A DNA stretch of 64,000 bases, taken from positions 19,249 to 83,248 of the forward strand of contig DXGH01000012.1 of NCBI GenBank assembly GCA_019114005.1, in the 5' to 3' direction. Position 1 is the first letter of the stretch, and every line of letters starts with the position of its first letter. The position numbers were made by a program, and so were the translations under genes. This DNA is from Candidatus Acetatifactor stercoripullorum. GTDB taxonomy: Bacteria > Bacillota > Clostridia > Lachnospirales > Lachnospiraceae. Under the pieces are notes generated by a model. The model was given only the letters and a program-made list of their open reading frames with translations. It did no database searches and was not told the DNA's origin. Shown piece by piece: positions 52,790 to 61,813 of this stretch.

Positions 52790-53600
52790 GGGCGCGGCTT
52801 CGGCGGTATTCCTTGGGCGTGATATGGAATGCCTGCTGAAATTCTCTGAAAAAGGTGCGGGAGCTGCCGAAGCCTGAATCCAGCGCAATCTTGGTGACGG
52901 AGTCGTCCGTGGAGATGAGCAGATCTCTGGCGTATTCCAGACGCTTGGTATTTACATAGCATGGAAAAGTGGTATGGAATTTGTCGGAAAAAAGCCTGGA
53001 GAGGCGGAAACGGCTGACACCGAATTCCCTGGACAAAATTTCCAGGGACAGGCTTTCTGTGTAGTGGGCGTCTATGTACATAAGAATCCGCTGCTCTAAA
53101 ATTAAATCCATGGATATATTTTTGGGCTCCAATGTAAGCTTTGGAAAGAGATCCGCCAAAAGAAGCGTCAGGTACCCTTCGGCCAGGGCCAGCACGGACT
53201 TTGGGATAAGGCCCTCCTTTGTAGGAAAGTCCAGGGCCAGGCTTAAAAGTCCCTTTATAGCAGCGTTTCCGTGGCAGGAAATGGCATCGGAGGGCACAAG
53301 GCTTTTTTGAGGATTGCACTTTTGAAAATATTGCTGATAGCTGTGGCAGCAGTCGTCATCAAAAATACATAAAAGAATCCGGCTGTGGGAAACGGTTTCC
53401 AGACTGTGGAGCTGGTTTGGAAAAATAATGGCGGCGCTGCCCTCTGAAAGCAGGTACTCTGTGTGATCCACGCAGATGCGCACTTCGCCCTCCAAAAGGA
53501 CAACAAGCTCTGCCTGGCGGTGCAGATGGGCCGCAAAGGATATATTGTGGGAGGTATAAAAGCGCAGGCGCTCCGAACGATTCTGGTAAAAAATACTCAT
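52719..53600 (-). CDS. AraC family transcriptional regulator
   Basis: 293 aa: N-terminal cupin-like sensor domain (HRQAELVVLLEGEVRICVDHTEYLLSEG) and a C-terminal pair of HTH motifs (LSLEILSREFGVSRFRLSRLFSDKF; SVTKIALDSGFGSSRTFFREFQQAFHITPKEYRRS). Divergent from the GH43 gene, so it probably activates it in response to a sugar. The last ~20 codons run antisense into the EIIA-like gene, overlapping it by 71 bases. ATG 53600 is chosen over TTG 53636. Confidence 0.9.
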   Translation of the reverse strand: MSIFYQNRSERLRFYTSHNISFAAHLHRQAELVVLLEGEVRICVDHTEYLLSEGSAAIIFPNQLHSLETVSHSRILLCIFDDDCCHSYQQYFQKCNPQKSLVPSDAISCHGNAAIKGLLSLALDFPTKEGLIPKSVLALAEGYLTLLLADLFPKLTLEPKNISMDLILEQRILMYIDAHYTESLSLEILSREFGVSRFRLSRLFSDKFHTTFPCYVNTKRLEYARDLLISTDDSVTKIALDSGFGSSRTFFREFQQAFHITPKEYRRSRALNQGSSDLSPREPLPPPGHTSVP

Positions 53601-53671
53601 AAGGCTTTCTATTCTCCTGTAAGGCGAAGATCGCAAAAAATGGCATCAGAAAGGTACTGTTTCATAGGATT

Positions 53672-53699
53672 ATAATACTCTATTTTTATGGGATTTCAA
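53672..53699 (-). promoter_or_regulatory. Promoter of the araC-type gene
   Basis: On the minus strand TTGAAA (53699-53694), 16-base spacer, TATTAT (53677-53672). Confidence 0.6.
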
Positions 53700-53716
53700 G
53701 GGAAAATCACAATAAA

Positions 53717-53770
53717 TGGCATAAATATTTGGCAATATGACACGCGTTGGGGGAAAAAGGCTGTTATACT
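53717..53770 (+). promoter_or_regulatory. Probable AraC-type operator and activator-dependent promoter of GH43
   Basis: Direct repeats TGGCA at 53717-53721 and 53730-53734, 13 bases apart, lie upstream of a TATACT -10 (53765-53770) that has no usable -35. A third TGGCA is at 53641. This pattern suits activation by the divergent AraC-family protein. Confidence 0.5.
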
Positions 53771-53798
53771 TAAAAAAAAGCACCGGAAAGGAGAATGT

Positions 53799-55343
53799 AT
53801 GGACAAAACAAAGATCAAGAAAATGTGGATTGCCGATCAGGGAGACGGCACCTACATAAATCCCATATTATATACGGATTATTCGGACCCGGACGCCATC
53901 CGCGTAGGGGAGGACTTCTTTTTAATTGCTTCCAGCTTCTGCAACACACCTGCCATACCCCTTCTGCATTCCAGGGATCTGGTGAACTGGAAGGTGATCA
54001 ATTATGTGATGGACAGGCTGCCTTTTGACTATTACGACAAGCCCATGCACGGCTGCGGCACATGGGCGCCCTCCATACGGTATCATGAGGGAGTGTACTA
54101 TGTGTTTGTGCCCATGCCTGATGAAGGAATTATGATGTGCAAAACCACGGACCCCTGGGGAACCTGGAGTGAACCGGCCTATGTGAGGAAGGTGGTAGGA
54201 TGGATTGATCCCTGTCCTTTCTGGGATGAGGATGGCAGGGCGTATATGGTGTCCGCCTTTGCCAGAAGCCGCATCGGCTTTAAGAGCATGCTTTATATGT
54301 CTCCCATAGAGCCTGACTGCTCCGGGGTTTTGGACGATGGAAGGTTTATCTATGACGGACATGCCACCCAGCCCACCATCGAGGGGCCTAAGCTTTACAA
54401 GCGCAACGGATGGTACTATATTTTTGCTCCCGCAGGGGGCGTGAAGCCGGGCTGGCAGACCGTGCTGCGCTCCAGAAATATCTATGGCCCATATGAAGAG
54501 AGGATTGTGCTGCATCAGGGAGACACCCCTGTAAACGGCCCCCACCAGGGAGCCTGGGTGGATACACCGGACGGCCAGGACTGGTTTCTGCATTTTCAGG
54601 ATGTGGGAAATGCAGGCCGTATTGTGCATCTGCAGCCTATGCGCTGGGTGGACGACTGGCCTGTGATCGGCGTCAATGAAAAGGACGGCTGCGGCGAACC
54701 GGTGCTTCGTTATCAAAAACCGGATGTGGGAGCGGTTTATCCCATAGACGCTCCTGAGGACAGTGATTTCTTTGAGGGAGATACCCTGGGACTGCAGTGG
54801 CAGTGGAATGCCAACTACAAAAAAGAGTGGTACCGGCTGGGAGATGGAGGGATTACCCTGTTTGCACAGCCCTCTGATCCAAAAACACAGCTTTGCGACA
54901 TCAGCAATCTGCTGCTCCAGAAATGGCCGGCCCCGGAGTTCCAGATCACCACATGCCTGCATCTGGAGCATATGGGAGAGGGCGATGTGGCGGGCATGGT
55001 GTCACTGGGAGGACATTATACAGCCCTTTTGGTCAAAAAGGAAAAAGGGAAGCTTATCCTGCAGCAGAGAACGGGAAACTGGACGAAGGACGACGAGGTG
55101 CGCACCGATCTGGGACAGGTGGAGGAAAACACACTTTATCTTCGGATGCGGGTGGAGAAGGAAACCTATGTATCCTTTGAGATTGGCTGTGATGAGGAGC
55201 ATTTTTCAGCGGCAGGGGAAACAGTGGAGGCAGCTCCCGGACGCTGGGTTGGCGTAAAGGCAGGACTTGCAGCCATTAATGAAGGGGGCAGCGCCCCCGG
55301 AAGCATAAAGGCAGACTACTTTGTGTTTGAAGCGCTGCACTAG
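53799..55343 (+). CDS. Glycoside hydrolase family 43 (beta-xylosidase/arabinofuranosidase-like)
   Basis: 514 aa, intracellular (no signal peptide). Five-bladed propeller with the three family acids: base Asp in YSDPDAIRVG (near residue 30), Asp in GWIDPCPFWDEDG (near 132), acid Glu in TIEGPKLYKRNGWYY (near 195). A C-terminal beta-sandwich (about 330-514) matches the GH43 concanavalin-like domain. Probably cleaves xylose or arabinose from plant-wall oligosaccharides; the exact substrate is uncertain. Start ATG 53799 follows AAAGGAG. Controlled by the divergent AraC regulator. Confidence 0.9.
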   Translation: MDKTKIKKMWIADQGDGTYINPILYTDYSDPDAIRVGEDFFLIASSFCNTPAIPLLHSRDLVNWKVINYVMDRLPFDYYDKPMHGCGTWAPSIRYHEGVYYVFVPMPDEGIMMCKTTDPWGTWSEPAYVRKVVGWIDPCPFWDEDGRAYMVSAFARSRIGFKSMLYMSPIEPDCSGVLDDGRFIYDGHATQPTIEGPKLYKRNGWYYIFAPAGGVKPGWQTVLRSRNIYGPYEERIVLHQGDTPVNGPHQGAWVDTPDGQDWFLHFQDVGNAGRIVHLQPMRWVDDWPVIGVNEKDGCGEPVLRYQKPDVGAVYPIDAPEDSDFFEGDTLGLQWQWNANYKKEWYRLGDGGITLFAQPSDPKTQLCDISNLLLQKWPAPEFQITTCLHLEHMGEGDVAGMVSLGGHYTALLVKKEKGKLILQQRTGNWTKDDEVRTDLGQVEENTLYLRMRVEKETYVSFEIGCDEEHFSAAGETVEAAPGRWVGVKAGLAAINEGGSAPGSIKADYFVFEALH

Positions 55344-55381
55344 AGCTGTTTAAGAAGAGATGCTGCCCCTTTTTGGGAAGG

Positions 55382-55900
55382 CTATTCCACAATGGTGTAG
55401 GAGTTTTTCTTTTCTATGCGTCCCGGAAGAGGAGATGCGGGATATCCAAGGGCAGCCGCTCCGAAAACGGCGTGGTCAGGGCGCAGGCCAAAGCTGTCTA
55501 GTACGTCCCGGACAGCCGGTTCGTCACAGATGTCTTTTAACTGGTTGAGCCAGACAGAACCTATGCCAAGGGAGTGGGCTGCGAGAAATATATTTTCCAG
55601 AGCGCAGGCATTGTCCTCCCTGGCAAAGGGGCTTTCCTTTTCGTTGGCGGCAAGAATCAGCACGGCGGGGCGGTACATATCGTAATTTTCCCGGCCTAAA
55701 ACCTCTGCTGCGGCCTGGGCAAGCCGTTGTATTTTTTCGCGGTTTGTAATGGCGATGAACTGCCAGGTCTGCCGGTTCATGCCGCTTGGGGCGCAGACGG
55801 CGGCCTGAAGGATTTCTGTAAGCGCTTCCTCTGGAATGGGCTGCTCCGTAAAAGAACGGCAGCTTCTTCTGGTGTAAATGTTTTCCAAAACGGTGTTCAT
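55382..55900 (-). CDS. Nitroreductase family protein
   Basis: 172 aa FMN-dependent oxidoreductase. N-terminal RRSCRSFTEQPIPEEALTEIL followed by APSGMNRQTWQFI, the FMN-binding pattern of the family, and GIGSVWLNQL in the middle. Substrate unknown. It converges on the GH43 gene with a 38-base gap and diverges from the MATE gene. GGAGG precedes the ATG on the minus strand. Confidence 0.9.
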   Translation of the reverse strand: MNTVLENIYTRRSCRSFTEQPIPEEALTEILQAAVCAPSGMNRQTWQFIAITNREKIQRLAQAAAEVLGRENYDMYRPAVLILAANEKESPFAREDNACALENIFLAAHSLGIGSVWLNQLKDICDEPAVRDVLDSFGLRPDHAVFGAAALGYPASPLPGRIEKKNSYTIVE

Positions 55901-56008
55901 AAAATACCTCCTTCAAAAATATGTATCTGCCTGAAAATAGGTCGTTTCCTTCTTTATCATAGCTCTTTTTTCTGTAAATGACAATAAAGTACAAAAATAA
56001 AGGAAGGG

Positions 56009-57349
56009 ATGGGGACTATGTTATTTACGGATCAGGATTTGAAAAAGCTCATTGGCCCTTTGGTCATTGAGCAGATTTTGTCGGTTACCATCGGCATGGC
56101 GGACACCATTATGGTGGCTTCCTGCGGGGAGGCGTCTGTGTCCGGGATTTCGCTGGTGGATTCCATCAGTGTGCTGCTTGTAGGGCTTTTTGGAGCCATG
56201 GCCAGCGGAGGGGCCGTAGTGGCGGCACAGTATATGGGGAAAAAGGACAAGGAAATGGTGGGAAGGGCCTCCAACCAGCTTTTCTTAGCGGTAGGCGGCG
56301 TGGCTCTGGTGTTTATGGTGATCGCTCTGGCGGGCAACCAATTTCTGCTGAACCTGATCTACGGGGGCATAGAGGCCGACGTGATGGAGGCGGCAAGAAT
56401 TTATTTTTATATAACTGCCGTGTCCTATCCCTTTTTGGGCATTTATAATGGCGGGGCGGCTTTGTTTCGGGCTGTGGGAAACGCCAAGGTATCCATGCAG
56501 GTGGCTGTGGTGGCAAATCTGATTAATGTGGCGGGAAATGCTCTTTTGATTTATGGCTTTCAAATGGGAGCGGCGGGAGCGGCCATATCCACGCTGGCAG
56601 CCCGGGTGGTGTGCGCTGTGGTGATTTTTGCCCTGCTGAAGAAAAATAAAGAGATTCCGCTGGGAAAAAGCTGGAAGCCTGATGGAAGAATCCTAAAGAA
56701 AATTTTGTATATCGGAGTGCCAAACGGTTTGGAAAACAGTATATTTCAGATCGGAAAGCTTATGGTAAGCAGTCTCATTGCAGGCTTTGGTACGGCGTCG
56801 ATTACCGCAAACGCCATTGTGGGCAATGTGGGGAATTTTCAGCTGATTCCTGGAAATGCCATAGGTATGGCAATGATCACTGTGATCGGGCAGTGTGTTG
56901 GAGCGGGAGATGTAAAGCAGGCGGAATATTATAACAGAAAACTGATAAAGACGGCGTATCTTTATATGATCGTTCTGGGGATAGGGCTGATTGTTCTTGC
57001 CCGCCCTGTCTGCAGCCTCTATCAGCTCAGTCCGGCCACAACAAAGCTGACCGTTGAAATTCTTTTATACCACTGTATCTGCTGTATGCTGGTGCATCCT
57101 CTGGCCTTTGCACAGGCAAATTCCCTGAGGGCGGCGGGAGACGTAAAATTTACCATGGTGGTTTCCATCGCCTCCATGTGGACCTGCAGGATTGTGCTGG
57201 CTTATCTGATCGGAGGATATATGGGGCTTGGCGTTCTGGGAGTCTGGATTGCCATGACCATTGACTGGTGTGTGCGGGCGTTCTTTTTTACCACCAGGAT
57301 ACGGTCCGGAAAATGGACAGCACATATGAATGTGATTACCAACGGATAG
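56009..57349 (+). CDS. MATE family efflux transporter
   Basis: 446 aa with 12 membrane segments, two repeated halves of six. Starts LFTDQDLKKLIGPLVIEQILSVTIGMADTIMVA, typical of the DinF/NorM-like MATE proteins. Expected to export cationic drugs or metabolites with Na+ or H+; the real substrate is unknown. AAGGAAGGGATGGGG lies before the ATG. csoR-copA follows under a separate promoter. Confidence 0.92.
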   Translation: MGTMLFTDQDLKKLIGPLVIEQILSVTIGMADTIMVASCGEASVSGISLVDSISVLLVGLFGAMASGGAVVAAQYMGKKDKEMVGRASNQLFLAVGGVALVFMVIALAGNQFLLNLIYGGIEADVMEAARIYFYITAVSYPFLGIYNGGAALFRAVGNAKVSMQVAVVANLINVAGNALLIYGFQMGAAGAAISTLAARVVCAVVIFALLKKNKEIPLGKSWKPDGRILKKILYIGVPNGLENSIFQIGKLMVSSLIAGFGTASITANAIVGNVGNFQLIPGNAIGMAMITVIGQCVGAGDVKQAEYYNRKLIKTAYLYMIVLGIGLIVLARPVCSLYQLSPATTKLTVEILLYHCICCMLVHPLAFAQANSLRAAGDVKFTMVVSIASMWTCRIVLAYLIGGYMGLGVLGVWIAMTIDWCVRAFFFTTRIRSGKWTAHMNVITNG

Positions 57350-57391
57350 AAGCTTTGTGGCACGCCATGATTAGAAAATTGAAAAAAGGAA

Positions 57392-57420
57392 TTGACAAAT
57401 ACCCTGTGGGGGTATATCCT
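57392..57420 (+). promoter_or_regulatory. Promoter of csoR-copA
   Basis: TTGACA (57392-57397), 17-base spacer, TATCCT (57415-57420). A CsoR box fills the spacer. Confidence 0.8.
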
Positions 57421-57451
57421 TTTAACAAAAGGAATACCTCTATGGGGTATT
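57399..57451 (+). promoter_or_regulatory. Two CsoR-type operators
   Basis: ATACCCTGTGGGGGTAT (57399-57415) and AATACCTCTATGGGGTATT (57433-57451) both fit the GC-tract dyad of copper-sensing CsoR (ATACC...GGTAT). The first lies between -35 and -10, the second just downstream of the promoter. Confidence 0.85.
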
Positions 57452-57485
57452 TTAAAATGGGTGATTGAGAAAGGATAGGAACCGG

Positions 57486-57800
57486 ATGGAAGGAAAAAAT
57501 AAAACGGAAGAGTGCTGTTGTCATCACAAGACAACGCCAAGGCAGGAGAAGGAGCTGAAACAGCTGAAAAATCGGCTCAACCGCATGATCGGGCAGCTAA
57601 ACGGCATCAGTAAGATGCTTGACGACAACCGCTACTGCGGGGATATCCTGACCCAGGTGGCGGCGGTGGAAAGCGCCCTTCAGGCATTTGGCTATGTGGT
57701 GTTGAAGGAGCACATGGAAACCTGTGTGGTGGAGGAGATTAAAAAGGATAATGTAAAGATTGTGGATGAAGCTGTGGAGCTGATCAAAAAGCTGAAGTGA
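57486..57800 (+). CDS. csoR: Copper-sensing transcriptional repressor CsoR
   Basis: 104 aa all-helical CsoR/RcnR family repressor that leaves DNA when Cu(I) binds. The family helix LKNRLNRMIGQLNGISKMLDDNRYCGDIL carries the first ligand cysteine, and HMETC supplies the His-Cys pair (pattern C-H-C complete). A cysteine/histidine stretch ECCCHHK at the N-terminus could bind additional metal. ATG 57486 is preferred over 57465. copA follows 24 bases later, so the operon is autoregulated through the two upstream boxes. Confidence 0.92.
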   Translation: MEGKNKTEECCCHHKTTPRQEKELKQLKNRLNRMIGQLNGISKMLDDNRYCGDILTQVAAVESALQAFGYVVLKEHMETCVVEEIKKDNVKIVDEAVELIKKLK

Positions 57801-57824
57801 TCAAGGACTTAGGAGGTGTATCGT

Positions 57825-60515
57825 GTGAAGGAAAGATATCATATTTCAGGCATGACCTGTTCCGCCTGCTCCTCTCATGTGGAGAAGAGCGTAAACAAGG
57901 TGGCGGGAGTGGAGCATGCTTCCGTGAACCTTCTGACGGAGACGATGGATGTGACCTATGACGAACAGGTCATCGGAAGGCCGGATATTATAGGAGCTGT
58001 GGAAAAGGCGGGGTACGGCGCCTCTCCCATGGAGCAGGAAAAGGCCGGCGGAGGCGGCCAGGCCGCTGGGGCTTTTAAAACCCGGGAAAGCTCTGTGGGA
58101 GGCCGGGAAGGACTTAAGGAACAGGCAAAGGAGCAGGACCGGGCCATGAAATGGAGGCTTGGCATCTCTGTCGGCTTTTTGATTCCTCTTATGTATGTGG
58201 CCATGTTCCATATGTATCAGGATTGGTTTGGGCTTCCGGTTCCGGGCTTTGTGATGAATGCCTTTCACGGAAATGCCAATGCCATGAATTTTGCGCTGAC
58301 GCAGTTTTTGCTCTTACTGCCAATTTTGTATATGAACCGGAAGTTTTTTGCGGTGGGCTTTAAGACGCTTTTTCATTTAAGCCCCAATATGGACAGTCTC
58401 ATAGCCCTTGGGGCGTCTGCTGCCACGGGCTACGGAATCTTTGCCATGTACCGCATCAGCTATGGGCTGGGACATGGCGACATGGCCCTGGTGGAGCAGT
58501 ATTCCCACGATCTGTATTTTGAATCTGCAGGCATGATTTTAACGCTGATTACGGTGGGAAAATATCTGGAAAGCCGTTCTAAAGGGAAAACCAGCGAGGC
58601 TATCACAAAGCTCATGGACCTGTCGCCAAAGATGGCGGTCATCTTAACCCAGGACGGACAGGAAAAGGAGGTTCCCACGCAGCAGCTGAAACAGGGAGAT
58701 ATTTTTCTGGTAAAGCCTGGGAGTCTTGTGCCGGTGGACGGTATTGTGATAGAGGGCCGCTCCAGCATAGACGAGGCCGCCATTACCGGAGAAAGCGTTC
58801 CCGTGGAGAAGAAGGAAGGGGACAGCGTGGTTTCCGCCACCATGAATAAATCCGGATTCTTAAAGTGCAGGGCCCAGAGAGTGGGGGACGACACTACGCT
58901 GGCCCAGATCATCCGTCTGGTGGAGGAAGCCAGCGCAAGCAAGGCCCCTATCGCCCAGCTTGCGGATAAGGTGGCCGGAATTTTTGTGCCGGTAGTCATC
59001 GCCATTTCGCTGGTCACCCTTGGCGCATGGCTTGCGGCAGGAGCGGGAGCGGAATTTGCCATATCAACGGCTATCGCAGTGCTGGTGATTTCCTGTCCCT
59101 GTGCGCTGGGACTGGCCACACCTGTGGCCATCATGGTGGGAACCGGCGTAGGAGCCAGCCAAGGCATTTTGATTAAATCCGGGGAGGCTCTGCAGCGGGC
59201 CAAGGAAATTGACACGGTGGTGCTGGATAAAACAGGCACCATTACAGAGGGAAGCTTAAGCGTTATGCAGGTTAAGACGCTGGCGGCGAAGCACACAGGG
59301 GAACAGATTATCGCTCTGGCAGCCGCTTTGGAGAGTAAAAGCGAGCACCCTCTGGCGGAGGCGGTAGTAAGAGCTGCCAAGGCAGCTCCGGCAGCTAAAG
59401 CAACTCCGGCAGCCCAGGACGGCAGTCTCTATCAGGGAATTGGCGTTTCGGATTTCAATGCGGTATTTGGCCGGGGCATTGAAGGGAAGCTTGAGGCGGA
59501 CTGGATACAGCCCGGGAAATACTATGTGGGAAACAGCGCTTATCTGGCGGAAAACCATATCTCCCTGGAGGGAGAGGATGGCGCCTTGTGTCAGCCCATA
59601 GCCGACGCTATGGCGGATGAAGGCCAGACGCCCCTTTTTGTGGCGGATGAGGAACGGGTTCTGGGTATTATCGGCGTGGCCGACAGCATCAAGGAAAGCT
59701 CTCTGGAGGCCATCCAGGCATGGCATCAGATGAAGGTGAGGGTGATCATGCTCACCGGGGATAACAGACGGACGGCGGAGGCTGTGCGAAAGAAGCTTAA
59801 TCTTAAGGAGGTAGTGGCCGAGGTGCTGCCCCAGGACAAAGAAAAAAAGGTTTCCCAGCTAAAGGAGCAGGGCTGCAGGGTAGCTATGATCGGGGACGGT
59901 ATCAACGATGCTCCCGCTCTGGCAGCAGCAGATGTGGGCATGGCAATCGGAGCGGGAACGGATGTGGCGATAGAGAGCGCGGATATCATTTTGATGAAGA
60001 GCGATTTAAGAGACGCTGTTACAGCCATGCGCCTGAGCCGGGCGGTGATCCGGAATATCAAGGAAAACCTGTTCTGGGCGTTTTTCTATAACAGCATCGG
60101 AATCCCGCTTGCCGCAGGTCTTTTGTATCCGGCCTTTGAACTGCGCTTAAATCCAATGTTCGGCGCTGCGGCCATGAGTTTAAGCAGTATTTTTGTGGTA
60201 GGCAATGCACTCCGGCTGCGGGGCTTTAAAAGCTCCTTCGGCAAAAGGGAGGCAAATATAAAAAATATAGAAAAAAGGAATGAGAAAGGAAGAAAAGAAA
60301 TGACAAAGGTATTGACAGTGGAAGGCATGATGTGTGCACACTGCACCGCAAGAGTGCAGAAGGCTTTGGAGGCCGTGGAAGGTGTAAAAGAGGCAGCCGT
60401 AAGCTTAGAGGATAAGACGGCAGCAGTGCAGCTTGAAAAGGAGGTTTCCGACCAGGTCCTTACAGCGGCTGTGACAGACGCCGGCTATGAGGTAACGGAT
60501 GTGAAGATAAGCTGA
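57825..60515 (+). CDS. copA: Copper-exporting P1B-type ATPase with fused C-terminal CopZ-like domain
   Basis: 896 aa from GTG 57825 (AGGAGGTG upstream). N-terminal heavy-metal domain (GMTCSACSSHV), eight membrane segments, the CPC motif SCPCALG, phosphorylation motif DKTGT, the SEHPLAEAV motif and GDGINDAPAL. After the ATPase core a lysine-rich linker (about 805-824) leads to a second metal-binding domain (EGMMCAHCTARV). Before the ATG at 60301 there is a ribosome-binding-like AAAGGAAG, so the last domain may also be made as a free CopZ chaperone. Exports Cu(I) under CsoR control. Confidence 0.93.
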   Translation: MKERYHISGMTCSACSSHVEKSVNKVAGVEHASVNLLTETMDVTYDEQVIGRPDIIGAVEKAGYGASPMEQEKAGGGGQAAGAFKTRESSVGGREGLKEQAKEQDRAMKWRLGISVGFLIPLMYVAMFHMYQDWFGLPVPGFVMNAFHGNANAMNFALTQFLLLLPILYMNRKFFAVGFKTLFHLSPNMDSLIALGASAATGYGIFAMYRISYGLGHGDMALVEQYSHDLYFESAGMILTLITVGKYLESRSKGKTSEAITKLMDLSPKMAVILTQDGQEKEVPTQQLKQGDIFLVKPGSLVPVDGIVIEGRSSIDEAAITGESVPVEKKEGDSVVSATMNKSGFLKCRAQRVGDDTTLAQIIRLVEEASASKAPIAQLADKVAGIFVPVVIAISLVTLGAWLAAGAGAEFAISTAIAVLVISCPCALGLATPVAIMVGTGVGASQGILIKSGEALQRAKEIDTVVLDKTGTITEGSLSVMQVKTLAAKHTGEQIIALAAALESKSEHPLAEAVVRAAKAAPAAKATPAAQDGSLYQGIGVSDFNAVFGRGIEGKLEADWIQPGKYYVGNSAYLAENHISLEGEDGALCQPIADAMADEGQTPLFVADEERVLGIIGVADSIKESSLEAIQAWHQMKVRVIMLTGDNRRTAEAVRKKLNLKEVVAEVLPQDKEKKVSQLKEQGCRVAMIGDGINDAPALAAADVGMAIGAGTDVAIESADIILMKSDLRDAVTAMRLSRAVIRNIKENLFWAFFYNSIGIPLAAGLLYPAFELRLNPMFGAAAMSLSSIFVVGNALRLRGFKSSFGKREANIKNIEKRNEKGRKEMTKVLTVEGMMCAHCTARVQKALEAVEGVKEAAVSLEDKTAAVQLEKEVSDQVLTAAVTDAGYEVTDVKIS
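60301..60515 (+). CDS. Possible internal CopZ-like product
   Basis: In frame with copA. ATG 60301 opens a 71 aa protein with one HMA domain (MMCAHCTARV), the size and layout of a free CopZ chaperone. AAAGGAAGAAAAG lies just upstream and the preceding ~60 bases are A-rich, unlike the rest of copA, as if a former intergenic region had been read through. Whether it is really translated alone is unknown. Confidence 0.5.
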
Positions 60516-60652
60516 AGGGGCAACCATTAATATTTCTTTAAGATTTTTACCAGGGAATTGTGTACAGGATGCAGATATGCTAAGTTATGTGTATGCGGAC
60601 ACATCTGAAATTTGCGTAAGATCAGCGTTTAAAGCGCGGAAATGAGGTACTT

Positions 60653-61813
60653 ATGAAGAATAAGCTGTATTATCTTTTGTTTGTTGTCTACGCACTGGTG
60701 GTGGTTTTTATCCTGTATATCAACGGCGTGTTTTCCCAGGATACCTCCGGCCTTGTGAATTTGTTGATCAATGTGGGCTTCCTGGTAATCATCGGTATTT
60801 TATTTATTATATCCAGCGTCAGCTTTTCCAGGCTGAACCGCTGTACGGATGATCTGTGCGAAGCGGCGGACCAGCTGTATCAGGAGTATAAGGAAAAGGG
60901 ACAGAATCTCTGGGAGAGCTGCCGTGACAAAAAGGATTTGTTTCACGAGGAGATACTGAAAACGGCATTCTCCAAATATAAGGCCAGAATCAGCAATTAC
61001 CGCACCAAAAGGGGATATGCCGGAACCTGTGATCTGGAGGAGTATATCAACGAGGACCTTCTGGATCAGGCGGCTATGACCTATTATAACTCAGGCATAG
61101 CGGGGACCATGACGGGACTTGGCATTCTGGGAACCTTTCTGGGGCTTACCATGGGGCTTGGCTCCTTTGACGGCAATGATATTTTTACCATTTCCGATAA
61201 TGTGGGACCGCTGCTTTCCGGAATGAAGGTGGCCTTCCACACCTCGGTATACGGTATTTTCTTTTCTCTGGTATTTAACTTTGTGTACCGCAGCATTATG
61301 TCCGACGCCTACGAAAAGCTGGAGCGCTTTCTGCAGGTATTCCGCCAGTGCGCCATGCCGCCGGAAATGCCGGCAGATGAAAATGGCGCCGCCATGCTGG
61401 TGTATCAGGCGAATATGTCCCGCAGCATGAAGGAGATTGCCCAGCTTTTAAGGGGAAATGCCCTGGATCAGACAGCGGGTGTGGAGCGTATCGTTAAGGA
61501 ATTTGTGGAACAGATGCAGTCTGCACTGGGAACGGATTTCGGGCGGTTTGGAAACACGATGAGGGCCACCCAGGAGGCCCAGCAGGCTTATGCAGATAAC
61601 TGCAGGAATCTCATTGACGCTGCTACGGCGCTGGTGGAGGTCAACCGAAACGTACAGGAGACCCTGGCACAGATCATGAAGCGTCAGGAGGAGTTTGCCC
61701 AGGAGTTAAATGCCCAGAAGGAAAAACTGGAGGATACCTGTGAGAATATAAGCGATGAGGTATCCAGCCAGCTTTACACCTTTACCCAGACAAGGAGCGC
61801 CTATGAAAAATAA
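60653..61813 (+). CDS. MotA/TolQ/ExbB-type proton channel subunit (ZorA-like)
   Basis: 386 aa. Membrane segments at about 5-24, 34-54, 148-172 and 188-212, the latter two carrying the channel core (GTMTGLGILGTFLGLTMGLG; GPLLSGMKVAFHTSVYGIFFS). A long C-terminal coiled coil (about 270-386) follows. This layout, with a long tail after the fourth helix, resembles ZorA rather than short ExbB/TolQ. A MotB/ZorB-like partner overlaps by 11 bases. No ZorC, ZorD or ZorE gene is adjacent. The likely role is an ion-driven rotary or force-generating complex in the cytoplasmic membrane. Confidence 0.78.
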   Translation: MKNKLYYLLFVVYALVVVFILYINGVFSQDTSGLVNLLINVGFLVIIGILFIISSVSFSRLNRCTDDLCEAADQLYQEYKEKGQNLWESCRDKKDLFHEEILKTAFSKYKARISNYRTKRGYAGTCDLEEYINEDLLDQAAMTYYNSGIAGTMTGLGILGTFLGLTMGLGSFDGNDIFTISDNVGPLLSGMKVAFHTSVYGIFFSLVFNFVYRSIMSDAYEKLERFLQVFRQCAMPPEMPADENGAAMLVYQANMSRSMKEIAQLLRGNALDQTAGVERIVKEFVEQMQSALGTDFGRFGNTMRATQEAQQAYADNCRNLIDAATALVEVNRNVQETLAQIMKRQEEFAQELNAQKEKLEDTCENISDEVSSQLYTFTQTRSAYEK

